From positions 1 through 64,000 of the forward strand of contig JALELZ010000007.1 of the NCBI GenBank assembly GCA_022768465.1: 64,000 nucleotides of DNA, in the 5' to 3' direction. This stretch comes from Lachnospiraceae bacterium (GTDB taxonomy: Bacteria; Bacillota; Clostridia; Lachnospirales; Lachnospiraceae). How positions within the stretch are numbered: the stretch's first letter is position 1; each line of letters opens with the position of its first letter. Shown one piece after another: positions 7,947 to 14,574 of this stretch. The notes beneath the pieces were generated by a model. It was not told where the DNA came from, searched no databases, and saw only the letters and a program-made list of their open reading frames with translations. A program made the translations under genes and the position numbers.

Positions 7947-9296
7947 TTATTCATCCTCCAAAAGATTCGTCATGCTCTTTAAGCTTATCCCGATAGTCGA
8001 TACATTATGCAATAAAGCTGATGTTGCGGGCGGAAGTATTCCGAGCACTCCGAGTGCTATGAGTCCTGAATTAAATCCCATTATAAATCTGTAATTATAA
8101 TGTATTCTCTTCATCAGGAGCTCGCTCAATACTCTTAATGTTATCAGTGAATGCAAATCATTTGTGCCTATAGTTACATCGGCAACCTCTCTGGCTATTG
8201 CTGCGCCTTCACTTATGGCAACACCAACGTCGGCCTCCGAAAGCGCCGGCGTATCATTTACGCCGTCACCTATCATGATCACCTTTCTTCCCGCTGCATG
8301 CTCCTTTCTGATAAAGTCTGCCTTGTCCTCCGGCATTACCTCCGAATAAACCTCATCCAATCCAAGCTTCTCAGCAACCATATTTGCTGTTCGTCTGTTG
8401 TCTCCGGTCATCATTACTATCTTGCTGAAGCCGATCTTATGAAGCTTTTCATCCTCATGAGGTGCCTTCTTCTTTGCTGCTTCTACCACAGCCTTCGCCA
8501 TTGAATGCGGATAATGTTCCTCAAGGCAGGCTGCTATACGAAGCATTTCCGTAGCATCATGTCCGCCGAACGGTATTACATCTACTACCGTAGGCGTTGC
8601 CTTTGTCAATGTTCCGGTTTTATCAAACACTATTGTGTCAGCCTCTGACACTGTCTCCATATAGACTCCGCCCTTTACGGAAATGTTTCTCTGACCGGCT
8701 TCTCTTATAGCTGAAAGCACAGACAGCGGCATTGACAGCTTCAACGCACATGAGAAGTCCACCATAAGTATGGATATTGCCCTTGTAGCATTTCGTGTTA
8801 TAGCATATGTCAGTAATGTGCCGATAAGACTGTACGGAACAAGATGATCTGCAAGGTGCGAAGCCTTGTCCTCCGTATTGGACTTAAGCTTCTGGGATTC
8901 TTCAATCATCCTCAATATAATGTATTTTGCATTCTTTACGATTGCTGCCGCCATACGGATCGGCACAGGTAAAACGGTTTTGCTTATGACACGTCCGGCA
9001 ACCTGTACAAATATTTTATCTTCATATTCTCTGCTTAAAGCTCTTCCGGTATGCTCCGGAACCAATGAAGTATTGTCTTCGTAAGAGAAATCAGCAAGAG
9101 CATTAATGATTTCATCTCTGCTGCACTTATATCTTATAATTGCATCGCAGGTGCGGTCATAGACTTTTACATCACTCACACCCTGTATCGATTTTAAATA
9201 ATATTCAAGAATATCCGCCTGATCCAGACTCATACCGTACTGAACGGCACGAACTCTGATCCTGCCTGAGGATTCATGTATGATCCTGCATTTCAA
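7947..9296 (-). CDS. P1B-type metal ATPase with two internal deletions
   Basis: Begins at a TTG (GGAGGTGG 9 nt upstream). Residues 1-75 form an HMA-like domain. The phosphorylation site DKTGTLT (D225), the membrane motif FSCALKLSMP (~181-190), the HP motif EEHYPHSMA (~259-267), MTGDN (296-300) and GDGVND (343-348) are all present. The actuator domain with its TGE loop is missing: the chain jumps at ~126 from the first membrane part (IVKNAKYI) to LRMIEESQKLKSNTEDKA, which normally follows it. A second gap at ~286-290 removes most of the nucleotide-binding domain. At 449 residues it is ~250 short of the family. It should not be able to pump. Confidence 0.8.
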   Translation of the reverse strand: MKCRIIHESSGRIRVRAVQYGMSLDQADILEYYLKSIQGVSDVKVYDRTCDAIIRYKCSRDEIINALADFSYEDNTSLVPEHTGRALSREYEDKIFVQVAGRVISKTVLPVPIRMAAAIVKNAKYIILRMIEESQKLKSNTEDKASHLADHLVPYSLIGTLLTYAITRNATRAISILMVDFSCALKLSMPLSVLSAIREAGQRNISVKGGVYMETVSEADTIVFDKTGTLTKATPTVVDVIPFGGHDATEMLRIAACLEEHYPHSMAKAVVEAAKKKAPHEDEKLHKIGFSKIVMMTGDNRRTANMVAEKLGLDEVYSEVMPEDKADFIRKEHAAGRKVIMIGDGVNDTPALSEADVGVAISEGAAIAREVADVTIGTNDLHSLITLRVLSELLMKRIHYNYRFIMGFNSGLIALGVLGILPPATSALLHNVSTIGISLKSMTNLLEDE

Positions 9297-9428
9297 TTTA
9301 AGCCACCTCCGGCCTTTTTAATCTGTAATTATCTATAGCTTAAAAGTAATCCGCTTATGTCCTTCTGACTTTTAAGAATTGAATTATAAACTGCATAAAA
9401 AGCTTTTATGTTAACAAGCTTATATTTT

Positions 9429-9455
9429 AAAAAAGCTGCCGCAAAAGCGGCAGCC
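9429..9455 (-). terminator. Terminator after the DUF6110 gene
   Basis: Perfect 8-bp stem GCTGCCGC/GCGGCAGC (9435-9454) with a 4-nt loop and six T on the minus strand. It lies between the DUF6110 gene and the P-type ATPase, so the ATPase would be reached by readthrough or its own promoter. Confidence 0.85.
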
Positions 9456-9468
9456 GATAGCATAACTA

Positions 9469-9762
9469 TTATGATTCTGTCACAGCCTCTGCTGATGCAG
9501 CTGCTCTCTTGGCATGATCTTCGATAACTCTGTTTCTTGCCTCAGCATATGCAACATTTAATTCCTTTGCATCTGCAAGGATATCCTCGCAGTCAGCCTT
9601 GACGTCAGTTATTCCTGCCATAATATAATCTTTTTCACGAAGCAGCGCTGCTGTTCCGTACGTATACACCTTCTTAGCGTCTGCAGAACGAAGTATTCTG
9701 ACGCCGAGCGTTGCCGCAAGAGCGCCTCCGGCTGCAAACATTGCCTTATTTAAACCGATCAT
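9469..9762 (-). CDS. DUF6110 family protein
   Basis: A 97-residue protein: hydrophobic N-terminus (MIGLNKAMFAAGGALAATLG) and a helical, charged remainder with the landmark ADAKKVYTYGTAALLREKDYI. This matches my memory of DUF6110, which accompanies HMA-domain P-type ATPases in gut Firmicutes. Its role is unknown; a membrane-anchored accessory to the ATPase next to it is plausible. The start has a good GAAGGAGG ribosome site. The neighbouring ATPase is badly deleted, so this partner may be left without function. Confidence 0.7.
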   Translation of the reverse strand: MIGLNKAMFAAGGALAATLGVRILRSADAKKVYTYGTAALLREKDYIMAGITDVKADCEDILADAKELNVAYAEARNRVIEDHAKRAAASAEAVTES

Positions 9763-9944
9763 AATTTCTGCCTCCTTCAGATGAAATCATCTTTAAATTA
9801 ACATTTTCATATCCGGAGTTTACATTTTGAATATTTCTGTAACCTCTGATTTTTTGTATTATATTCTCTGAGTGCTATTTTTTCAGCTCCGTTTCGGCCG
9901 ATTTACCTCCCTAAACGAAAGGTTAGGCTCCATACGGACACAGT

Positions 9945-10835
9945 TCAAACGATTTTATTAGCTCTGTAAGCCTTAGGCGTAGTTCCAATAACATCTTTAA
10001 ATGCCTTTGCAAACTTACTTCCGTTGTCAAATCCGTACTTTCCGGCAATTTCAAGAACAGGAATGTCCGTTTCTTTAAGCATCACCGCAGCAGCTTTCAT
10101 TTTCTGTTCTCTGATATAAGCATGAATCGACATTCCGTAGACCGCTTTGAAACAATTCTTAAGCTGTGTCTGAGATACATGAAAATGCGACGCAAGCTCA
10201 TTGACCGTTATCTTCTGATCCATTCGCTCAGACATATATGCACCTGCATCCTTTGCAAGTCTGACTCTGCCGATTGAATTTGCTTCAGCCACTGTTTTTT
10301 GAGGTTCGATATTATCCAGAAAAAGCATAAGCTCAAGCAACTTCAGCCTGAAAAATCCATCTCTCATGTCCTTCGGTACATTCCTGTATCCGGCAAAAAT
10401 ATTTTTAACCCCTTGATTTTCTCTTATCACGCAGAAGCCTTTTTCTTTGCAGAATTTATTACATAATTCCTCAGGTTTCACATTTATGTCTTCAAAGAAT
10501 ACCGACAGATCCTTTGGTGCTAAGTTAAGATCAAGCTTGATCCTTATTCCCTTAAAATGTCCGAGAGGATAATATCTTGAGCCTTCAAAAATATCTCTTT
10601 GGCTGAGTGCAAGATCTCCGTGTGACAAATAATGAAACTTTCCTGAATCCTTATATTCGACACGTCCATCAAAACAATAGTCTATATATAAATGTCTGAG
10701 CCCCTTTGTTTCCGGTTCCGTGTATTGTCTTTGTTTCATGTCATAGCATATTAATTCAATGCCCTGAAACACTTTATAGTAGCTTATAATTGCACTGCTG
10801 TCTTCATTATTTACATTTCCGGCTAAAGACATCAT
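9945..10835 (-). CDS. AraC-family transcriptional regulator
   Basis: A 296-residue regulator with a double helix-turn-helix at ~205-293: ITVNELASHFHVSQTQLKNCF and the second segment IPVLEIAGKYGFDNGSKFAKAF, ending in GTTPKAYR. The N-terminal ~190 residues are a presumed ligand-binding domain of the PchR-like layout. It begins one base after the stop of the FeoB-associated gene, with no clear ribosome site, so it is probably co-expressed with feo and translated by reinitiation. AraC proteins of this layout often answer to siderophores or iron status; that is inference here. The inverted operators in the region are not typical AraC direct repeats. Confidence 0.88.
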   Translation of the reverse strand: MMSLAGNVNNEDSSAIISYYKVFQGIELICYDMKQRQYTEPETKGLRHLYIDYCFDGRVEYKDSGKFHYLSHGDLALSQRDIFEGSRYYPLGHFKGIRIKLDLNLAPKDLSVFFEDINVKPEELCNKFCKEKGFCVIRENQGVKNIFAGYRNVPKDMRDGFFRLKLLELMLFLDNIEPQKTVAEANSIGRVRLAKDAGAYMSERMDQKITVNELASHFHVSQTQLKNCFKAVYGMSIHAYIREQKMKAAAVMLKETDIPVLEIAGKYGFDNGSKFAKAFKDVIGTTPKAYRANKIV

Positions 10836-10836
10836 T

Positions 10837-11046
10837 TTATTTTTTTACTTTGCCGCTGTTTGCCGCATGGCTCAGGCTGCAGCCGTGGCATCCCCCGGGA
10901 CAACAGCTGCAGCCTCCGCCGATTCCGCCTGCGGCCTTTATACGTTTCCTGGTCCTGATCTCCTTTATGATGATCCATACACATATAAGTACAACTACTT
11001 CGCATACTGCTATATTTGCAAGATTTTCAGATAACCATCCAAGCAT
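10837..11046 (-). CDS. FeoB-associated Cys-rich membrane protein
   Basis: One N-terminal membrane helix (residues ~8-28, IAVCEVVVLICVWIIIKEI), a basic loop, then the cysteine cluster CSCCPGGCHGCS (~46-57). This is the small Cys-rich protein typically encoded after feoB in Firmicutes; it is thought to help FeoB at the membrane, though its mechanism is not known. The start has an excellent site (AAGGAGGCGGCAATT before ATG). The AraC gene follows it by 1 bp. Confidence 0.88.
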   Translation of the reverse strand: MLGWLSENLANIAVCEVVVLICVWIIIKEIRTRKRIKAAGGIGGGCSCCPGGCHGCSLSHAANSGKVKK

Positions 11047-11063
11047 AATTGCCGCCTCCTTAA

Positions 11064-11186
11064 TTACTTTTTCTTCTTAGGATCTTTAAAAAATCCCATT
11101 ATCATTTTTATGCAGAGAATGCATACAACTGCAACTGCTGCAAGGATAATTGCATCTGCAGGCCCTATTGAAAGTGTAGTTTTCAT
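11064..11186 (-). CDS. 40-residue single-helix membrane protein of the feo operon
   Basis: This short frame starts at ATG 11184-11186, nine bases after the feoB stop, and ends at TAA 11064-11066. The product has a hydrophobic helix (PADAIILAAVAVVCILCIKMIMG) with two cysteines and a strongly basic tail, KDPKKKK. The layout resembles the N-terminal half of the next gene's product but lacks the Cys cluster. It has no obvious ribosome site and may be translated by coupling with feoB. The tight fit between two feo genes and the clean TM-plus-basic-tail composition argue that it is real. Confidence 0.6.
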   Translation of the reverse strand: MKTTLSIGPADAIILAAVAVVCILCIKMIMGFFKDPKKKK

Positions 11187-11195
11187 GTTGGACTT

Positions 11196-13325
11196 TTACG
11201 CTGCAGCTCTTACTGCAACCCTTTTCTTGTTAGGATCAGGTCTGAACAAAAGGTAAAGTACAAATGCAAGAAGAACTATTCCAACTACTGTTCCGACACC
11301 GAAGGCAAGCTCTCCGATAAGGAATCCGCCAACCTGATATACTATAAGCGCAACTACATATGCAAGAACATTCTGGAAAATGATCGTATACCAGAAATAC
11401 TTTCTATCTCCCATTTCCTTTGCAAGTGTTGATATAGCTGCAAGGCAAGGTGAATCGAACAAATTGAATAACAGGAATGAAATTGCTGCAATGTTTGACG
11501 GGAAGAATGCTGCAAACTGGTTATGCATATCTACCGCGCATTCTTCAACCTCTCCGAGTCCTGCAAGAACTCCCATTGTTGAAAGTATTCCTTCCTTGGC
11601 AACGAAGCCTGAGATCGAAGATGCCACTGCCTGCCATGTTCCAAAGCCAAGCGGTGCAAAAATCCATGCAATTGCTCCGCCGATAGTTGCAAGTAGACAA
11701 TTTTCAGTGTCTACAAGTCCGAATGCTCCATCCTGGAATCCGAAGCTTGCAAGGAACCACATTACTGCACAGCATACGAAGAGGATAGTTCCTGCCTTCT
11801 TAAGGAATGCCCAAACTCTCTCCCATACATGAAGCAGAACTCCCTTTGCTGATGGGATGTGGTACTGCGGAAGCTCCATAACAAACGGTGCCGGATCTCC
11901 TGCAAACATTGATGTCTTCTTCAAAATAATGCAGGCTATAATAATTATTGCAATTGATGCAAAGTAGATAAGCGGAGCAAACCACCAGATTCCGTCACCT
12001 AAAATGAATCCTGAAATAAGTGCAATTACCGGAAGCTTAGCACCGCAAGGCATGAAGGTTGTCGTCATCATTGTCATACGACGATCCTTTTCCTGCTCGA
12101 TAGTACGAGTTGCCATAATTCCCGGAACTCCGCAGCCTGTACCTATCATGAAGGAGATGAATGACTTTCCTGAAAGTCCGAACTTACGGAAGATCCTATC
12201 CATAATAAATGCAACTCGTGCCATGTATCCGCAATCCTCAAGAATTGAAAGGAACAGGAATACTATAGCCATCTGAGGAGCAAAGCCGACAGGTGCTCCT
12301 ATACCGCCTAAAATACCGTCAACTACCAGTGAGATGACCCAATCCGATGCACCTACATTTGTAAGGAAGGTTTCAGCTCCGCCCTGTATCCATTCTCCGA
12401 AAAGAACGTCGTTGGTCCAGTCCGTAACGACTGTTCCGATGGTGGATACAGCAATGTAGTATACGAAGGTCATGATAACTACAAAGATAGGAAGTGCAAG
12501 CCATCTGTTTGTAACTATCTGGTCTATCTTATCCGATGTAGAAAGCTTTCCTGCATTCTTTTTATTATAGCAATCCTTTATAATGCTTGTGATATATGAA
12601 TATCTCTCATTTGTAATGATGCTTTCAGAATCATCATCATGTGCTGTCTCGACTGCTTTAATTGCTGAGTCTGCCTTGACATGAAGTTTCCCGATAACCT
12701 TCTGATCACGCTCAAAAAGCTTTATTGCATACCATCTCTTCTGATCTCCGGAAACACTTGAAGGAAGCTTTTCTTCAATATCTGTAAGTGCAGCTTCAAC
12801 ATCAGACGCAAAAGTACGAGGCTGAGGGATTTTCTTATCCTTTGCAGCATTGATAGCTGCAAGAGCAACTTCGCTTACTCCTTCTCCCTTAAGGGCTGAA
12901 ATACCGACTACAGGGCATCCAAGCTCCTTTGAAAGAGCCTCCTTATTAATAACATCTCCGTTCTTATTGACAACGTCCATCATGTTAAGTGCAACGACTA
13001 CCGGAATTCCGAGCTCAAGCAGCTGAGTCGTAAGATAAAGGTTACGCTCAAGATTTGAACCATCAATAATATTGAGCACCGCATCAGGCTTTTCATCCAT
13101 AAGATAGTTTCTTGCAACCACTTCCTCAAGCGTGTACGGTGACAGTGAATAAATGCCAGGAAGGTCAGTTATAACAACATCTTCATGTTTTTTAAGCTTT
13201 CCTTCCTTCTTTTCTACCGTAACTCCCGGCCAGTTTCCTACATACTGGTTTGAGCCTGTAAGGGCATTGAACAGTGTGGTCTTTCCACAGTTCGGGTTAC
13301 CCGCAAGGGCAATTGTAATACTCAT
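11196..13325 (-). CDS. feoB: Ferrous iron transporter FeoB
   Basis: FeoB imports Fe(II) across the cytoplasmic membrane. Residues 1-~170 are a G-protein domain: GNPNCGKTT (9-17), DLPGIYSLSP for switch II, NMMD (G4) and a SALKG-type G5. After a helical linker come the Gate-type membrane core segments with GCGVPGIMATRTI and PCGAKLPVI, each containing conserved cysteines. Length 709 is normal. The ATG follows GGAAAAAAGG. Downstream genes are two small membrane proteins and an AraC regulator; upstream are two feoA genes. Confidence 0.97.
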   Translation of the reverse strand: MSITIALAGNPNCGKTTLFNALTGSNQYVGNWPGVTVEKKEGKLKKHEDVVITDLPGIYSLSPYTLEEVVARNYLMDEKPDAVLNIIDGSNLERNLYLTTQLLELGIPVVVALNMMDVVNKNGDVINKEALSKELGCPVVGISALKGEGVSEVALAAINAAKDKKIPQPRTFASDVEAALTDIEEKLPSSVSGDQKRWYAIKLFERDQKVIGKLHVKADSAIKAVETAHDDDSESIITNERYSYITSIIKDCYNKKNAGKLSTSDKIDQIVTNRWLALPIFVVIMTFVYYIAVSTIGTVVTDWTNDVLFGEWIQGGAETFLTNVGASDWVISLVVDGILGGIGAPVGFAPQMAIVFLFLSILEDCGYMARVAFIMDRIFRKFGLSGKSFISFMIGTGCGVPGIMATRTIEQEKDRRMTMMTTTFMPCGAKLPVIALISGFILGDGIWWFAPLIYFASIAIIIIACIILKKTSMFAGDPAPFVMELPQYHIPSAKGVLLHVWERVWAFLKKAGTILFVCCAVMWFLASFGFQDGAFGLVDTENCLLATIGGAIAWIFAPLGFGTWQAVASSISGFVAKEGILSTMGVLAGLGEVEECAVDMHNQFAAFFPSNIAAISFLLFNLFDSPCLAAISTLAKEMGDRKYFWYTIIFQNVLAYVVALIVYQVGGFLIGELAFGVGTVVGIVLLAFVLYLLFRPDPNKKRVAVRAAA

Positions 13326-13406
13326 CCTTTTTTCCTTCCTATCAAAACAGTTTTCTGAATTTATATTTCAAGATCCGACTTTTTTCGGATCGTTGTGACC
13401 GGATGA

Positions 13407-13631
13407 TCAGCCTTCGATAGCTATCATTTCCGCATCGTTCTTACGGATAGTTAGCTCGTATCCTCTTACGGTAACCTCGACAGGATCTCCGAGCGGTGCA
13501 ACCTTACGAATGTAAAGCTCTACTCCCTTTGTGATCCCCATATCCATTATTCTTCGCTTAATAGCTCCTTCTCCGTTTATCTTCGCAACCTTGACCGTTG
13601 TTCCGACATTTGCATCCTTCAGTGTTTTCAT
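13407..13631 (-). CDS. feoA: FeoA domain protein (second copy)
   Basis: A 74-residue SH3-like FeoA protein: GEGAIKRRIMDMGITKGVEL then GDPVEVTVRGYELTIRKNDAEMI, the full family pattern. FeoA binds FeoB and tunes its GTPase and transport. It sits 81 bp upstream of feoB. Having two single-domain FeoA proteins before FeoB is common in Clostridia. Confidence 0.95.
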   Translation of the reverse strand: MKTLKDANVGTTVKVAKINGEGAIKRRIMDMGITKGVELYIRKVAPLGDPVEVTVRGYELTIRKNDAEMIAIEG

Positions 13632-13687
13632 ACTGCTCTCCTTTATATCATCTTAATATACACTATCGTTTATATTTACCGTTCCTG

Positions 13688-13900
13688 TCAGACAAATATC
13701 TTTTGTGCCATTTCATTACTGAGCGCAACTCTGACTCCTTTTATGCTGACGATCAGATTTCCGTTGATGGATGAAACTATCTTTACCGAGCCTCCGGCAA
13801 CAAATCCCATATCTGCAAGATGTTGTCTGACCTCAGAGCCTCCGCCTATTCTTGTTATTACATGATCTGTGTCCTTATCTGCAAATGTTAATGGCATCAT
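13688..13900 (-). CDS. feoA: FeoA domain protein (first copy)
   Basis: A 70-residue FeoA protein with the pattern GGSEVRQHLADMGFVAGGSVKIV ... SIKGVRVALSNEMAQKI. It is the first gene of the feo operon; its ATG follows AAGGAGAAAC. It differs clearly from the second copy in sequence, so the two are not a recent duplication. The operator array starts 86 bp upstream. Confidence 0.94.
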   Translation of the reverse strand: MMPLTFADKDTDHVITRIGGGSEVRQHLADMGFVAGGSVKIVSSINGNLIVSIKGVRVALSNEMAQKIFV

Positions 13901-13983
13901 GTTTCTCCTTCCTGTTCTCAGACATTTCTGCTAAGTGGTTCCTGCATGTACTTTTTTCTTCATACAGCTATACTTCAGCATGT

Positions 13984-14011
13984 ATGTTAGCTTTAGGTAA
14001 CTGAATTTCAA
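13984..14011 (-). promoter_or_regulatory. Possible feo promoter overlapped by operator 1
   Basis: On the minus strand TTGAAA (14006-14011) and TAACAT (13984-13989) are spaced by 16 bp. The operator at 13986-14001 fills the spacer and enters the -10, so a bound repressor would block RNA polymerase. The -10 matches only four of six consensus bases. Confidence 0.4.
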
Positions 14012-14232
14012 AAAAATATATCGTCATTACTTTTAAACGCCGAATATATTGTTAGTCTCAGGTAACCGCTTTTCATTATTAAAGTTAGCTCTTGTTAACT
14101 TTTACTCGTAAATATTGTTAGCTTTAATTAACTTATCGAGTTAGTATTCATTATTATCAATGTTAACACTCAGCCATTCAAAGTTAGTTTACGCTAACTA
14201 CTGACACAAATAAAAAGTTAGGCTCTGCTAAC
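13986..14232. repeat. Array of six 16-bp operators, GTTAG-N7-TAAC, upstream of feo
   Basis: Six inverted-repeat sites start at 13986, 14051, 14084, 14117, 14183 and 14217. Each is exactly 16 bp with GTTAG at the left and TAAC at the right, while the central seven bases vary. Start-to-start distances are 65, 33, 33, 66 and 34 bp, so all sit on a ~33-bp grid with two slots lacking a good copy. The slot near 14152 holds a degenerate site ending in GTTAAC. A constant core with a free centre is the mark of a protein dimer site. A DtxR/MntR-like iron sensor is a reasonable guess, but the arm spacing differs from the classical DtxR box and no such gene is in the window. Confidence 0.8.
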
Positions 14233-14337
14233 TTTCAATAATTTACTACTATTTTTTTCGTTTGTAAATACCCAAATGGATTTTTTTCTCATTTTGGGGA
14301 TATTTTTTTATTTTTATACAGCATTCCGGGTAACCAT

Positions 14338-14437
14338 AAAAAAATAAGCCTACTTTATATCCAACATAGCTGCATTTGGTAAACCAATTAGGCTAATCAG
14401 CTTCAAAGAAGCTTTGATAGATAACGTAGACTTATTA
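14338..14437 (-). ncRNA. Candidate ~100-nt structured noncoding RNA
   Basis: On the minus strand an 11-bp stem (AATAAGTCTAC, 14426-14436, with GTAGGCTTATT, 14343-14353; one G-U pair) closes the whole element and runs into a seven-T tract, which makes it an intrinsic terminator. Inside are two hairpins: 14396-14418 (AGCTTC/GAAGCT) and 14367-14395 (TAGC/GCTA outside TTGG/CCAA). A consensus -10 TATAAT sits at 14444-14449, putting the start at about 14437, the first base of the closing stem. No reading frame fits. I do not recognise a known RNA family. It could also be a leader attenuator for the feo operon 440 nt further on. Confidence 0.55.
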
Positions 14438-14443
14438 GTTATA

Positions 14444-14452
14444 ATTATATCA
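14444..14452 (-). promoter_or_regulatory. Extended -10 promoter of the candidate RNA
   Basis: TGATATAAT on the minus strand: a perfect -10 TATAAT preceded by TG-N. The -35 region at 17 bp (CTGTAA) is poor, which extended -10 promoters tolerate. Confidence 0.45.
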
Positions 14453-14491
14453 GTATATTCAATTAATTACAGGCCTGCAAAACCCAAAAGT

Positions 14492-14557
14492 ATGAGGTTA
14501 CTGTAGTTAAAGCTCATATAAGCTGACACACTGTCTCAGGTGTATCAATCACCTCAT
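14492..14557 (-). other. Structured 3' region of the amide hydrolase gene
   Basis: On the minus strand ATGAGGT (14551-14557) can pair with ACCTCAT (14492-14498), enclosing smaller self-complementary segments, with ACTTTTGGGTTTT after it. A competing pairing is AGGTG with CACCT (14538-14554). It may be the terminator of the hydrolase gene or part of a longer structured RNA. The remaining bases of the 13901-14574 gap hold only AT-rich sequence and a weak CCCAAA/TTTGGG hairpin at 14272-14299. Confidence 0.3.
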
Positions 14558-14574
14558 CCTATTATTTTTACAAC

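Noticed and set aside
11380-11832. Plus-strand frame inside feoB
   Set aside because: It is an antisense shadow with no ribosome site; feoB is certain on the other strand.
13986-14232. CRISPR array
   Set aside because: The repeats are 16 bp with variable centres, spaced by ~17 bp or multiples, and no cas genes are present; they are protein-binding sites.
14272-14299. Hairpin CCCAAA/TTTGGG as a plus-strand terminator
   Set aside because: No plus-strand gene leads into it and the stem is short; kept only as a note.
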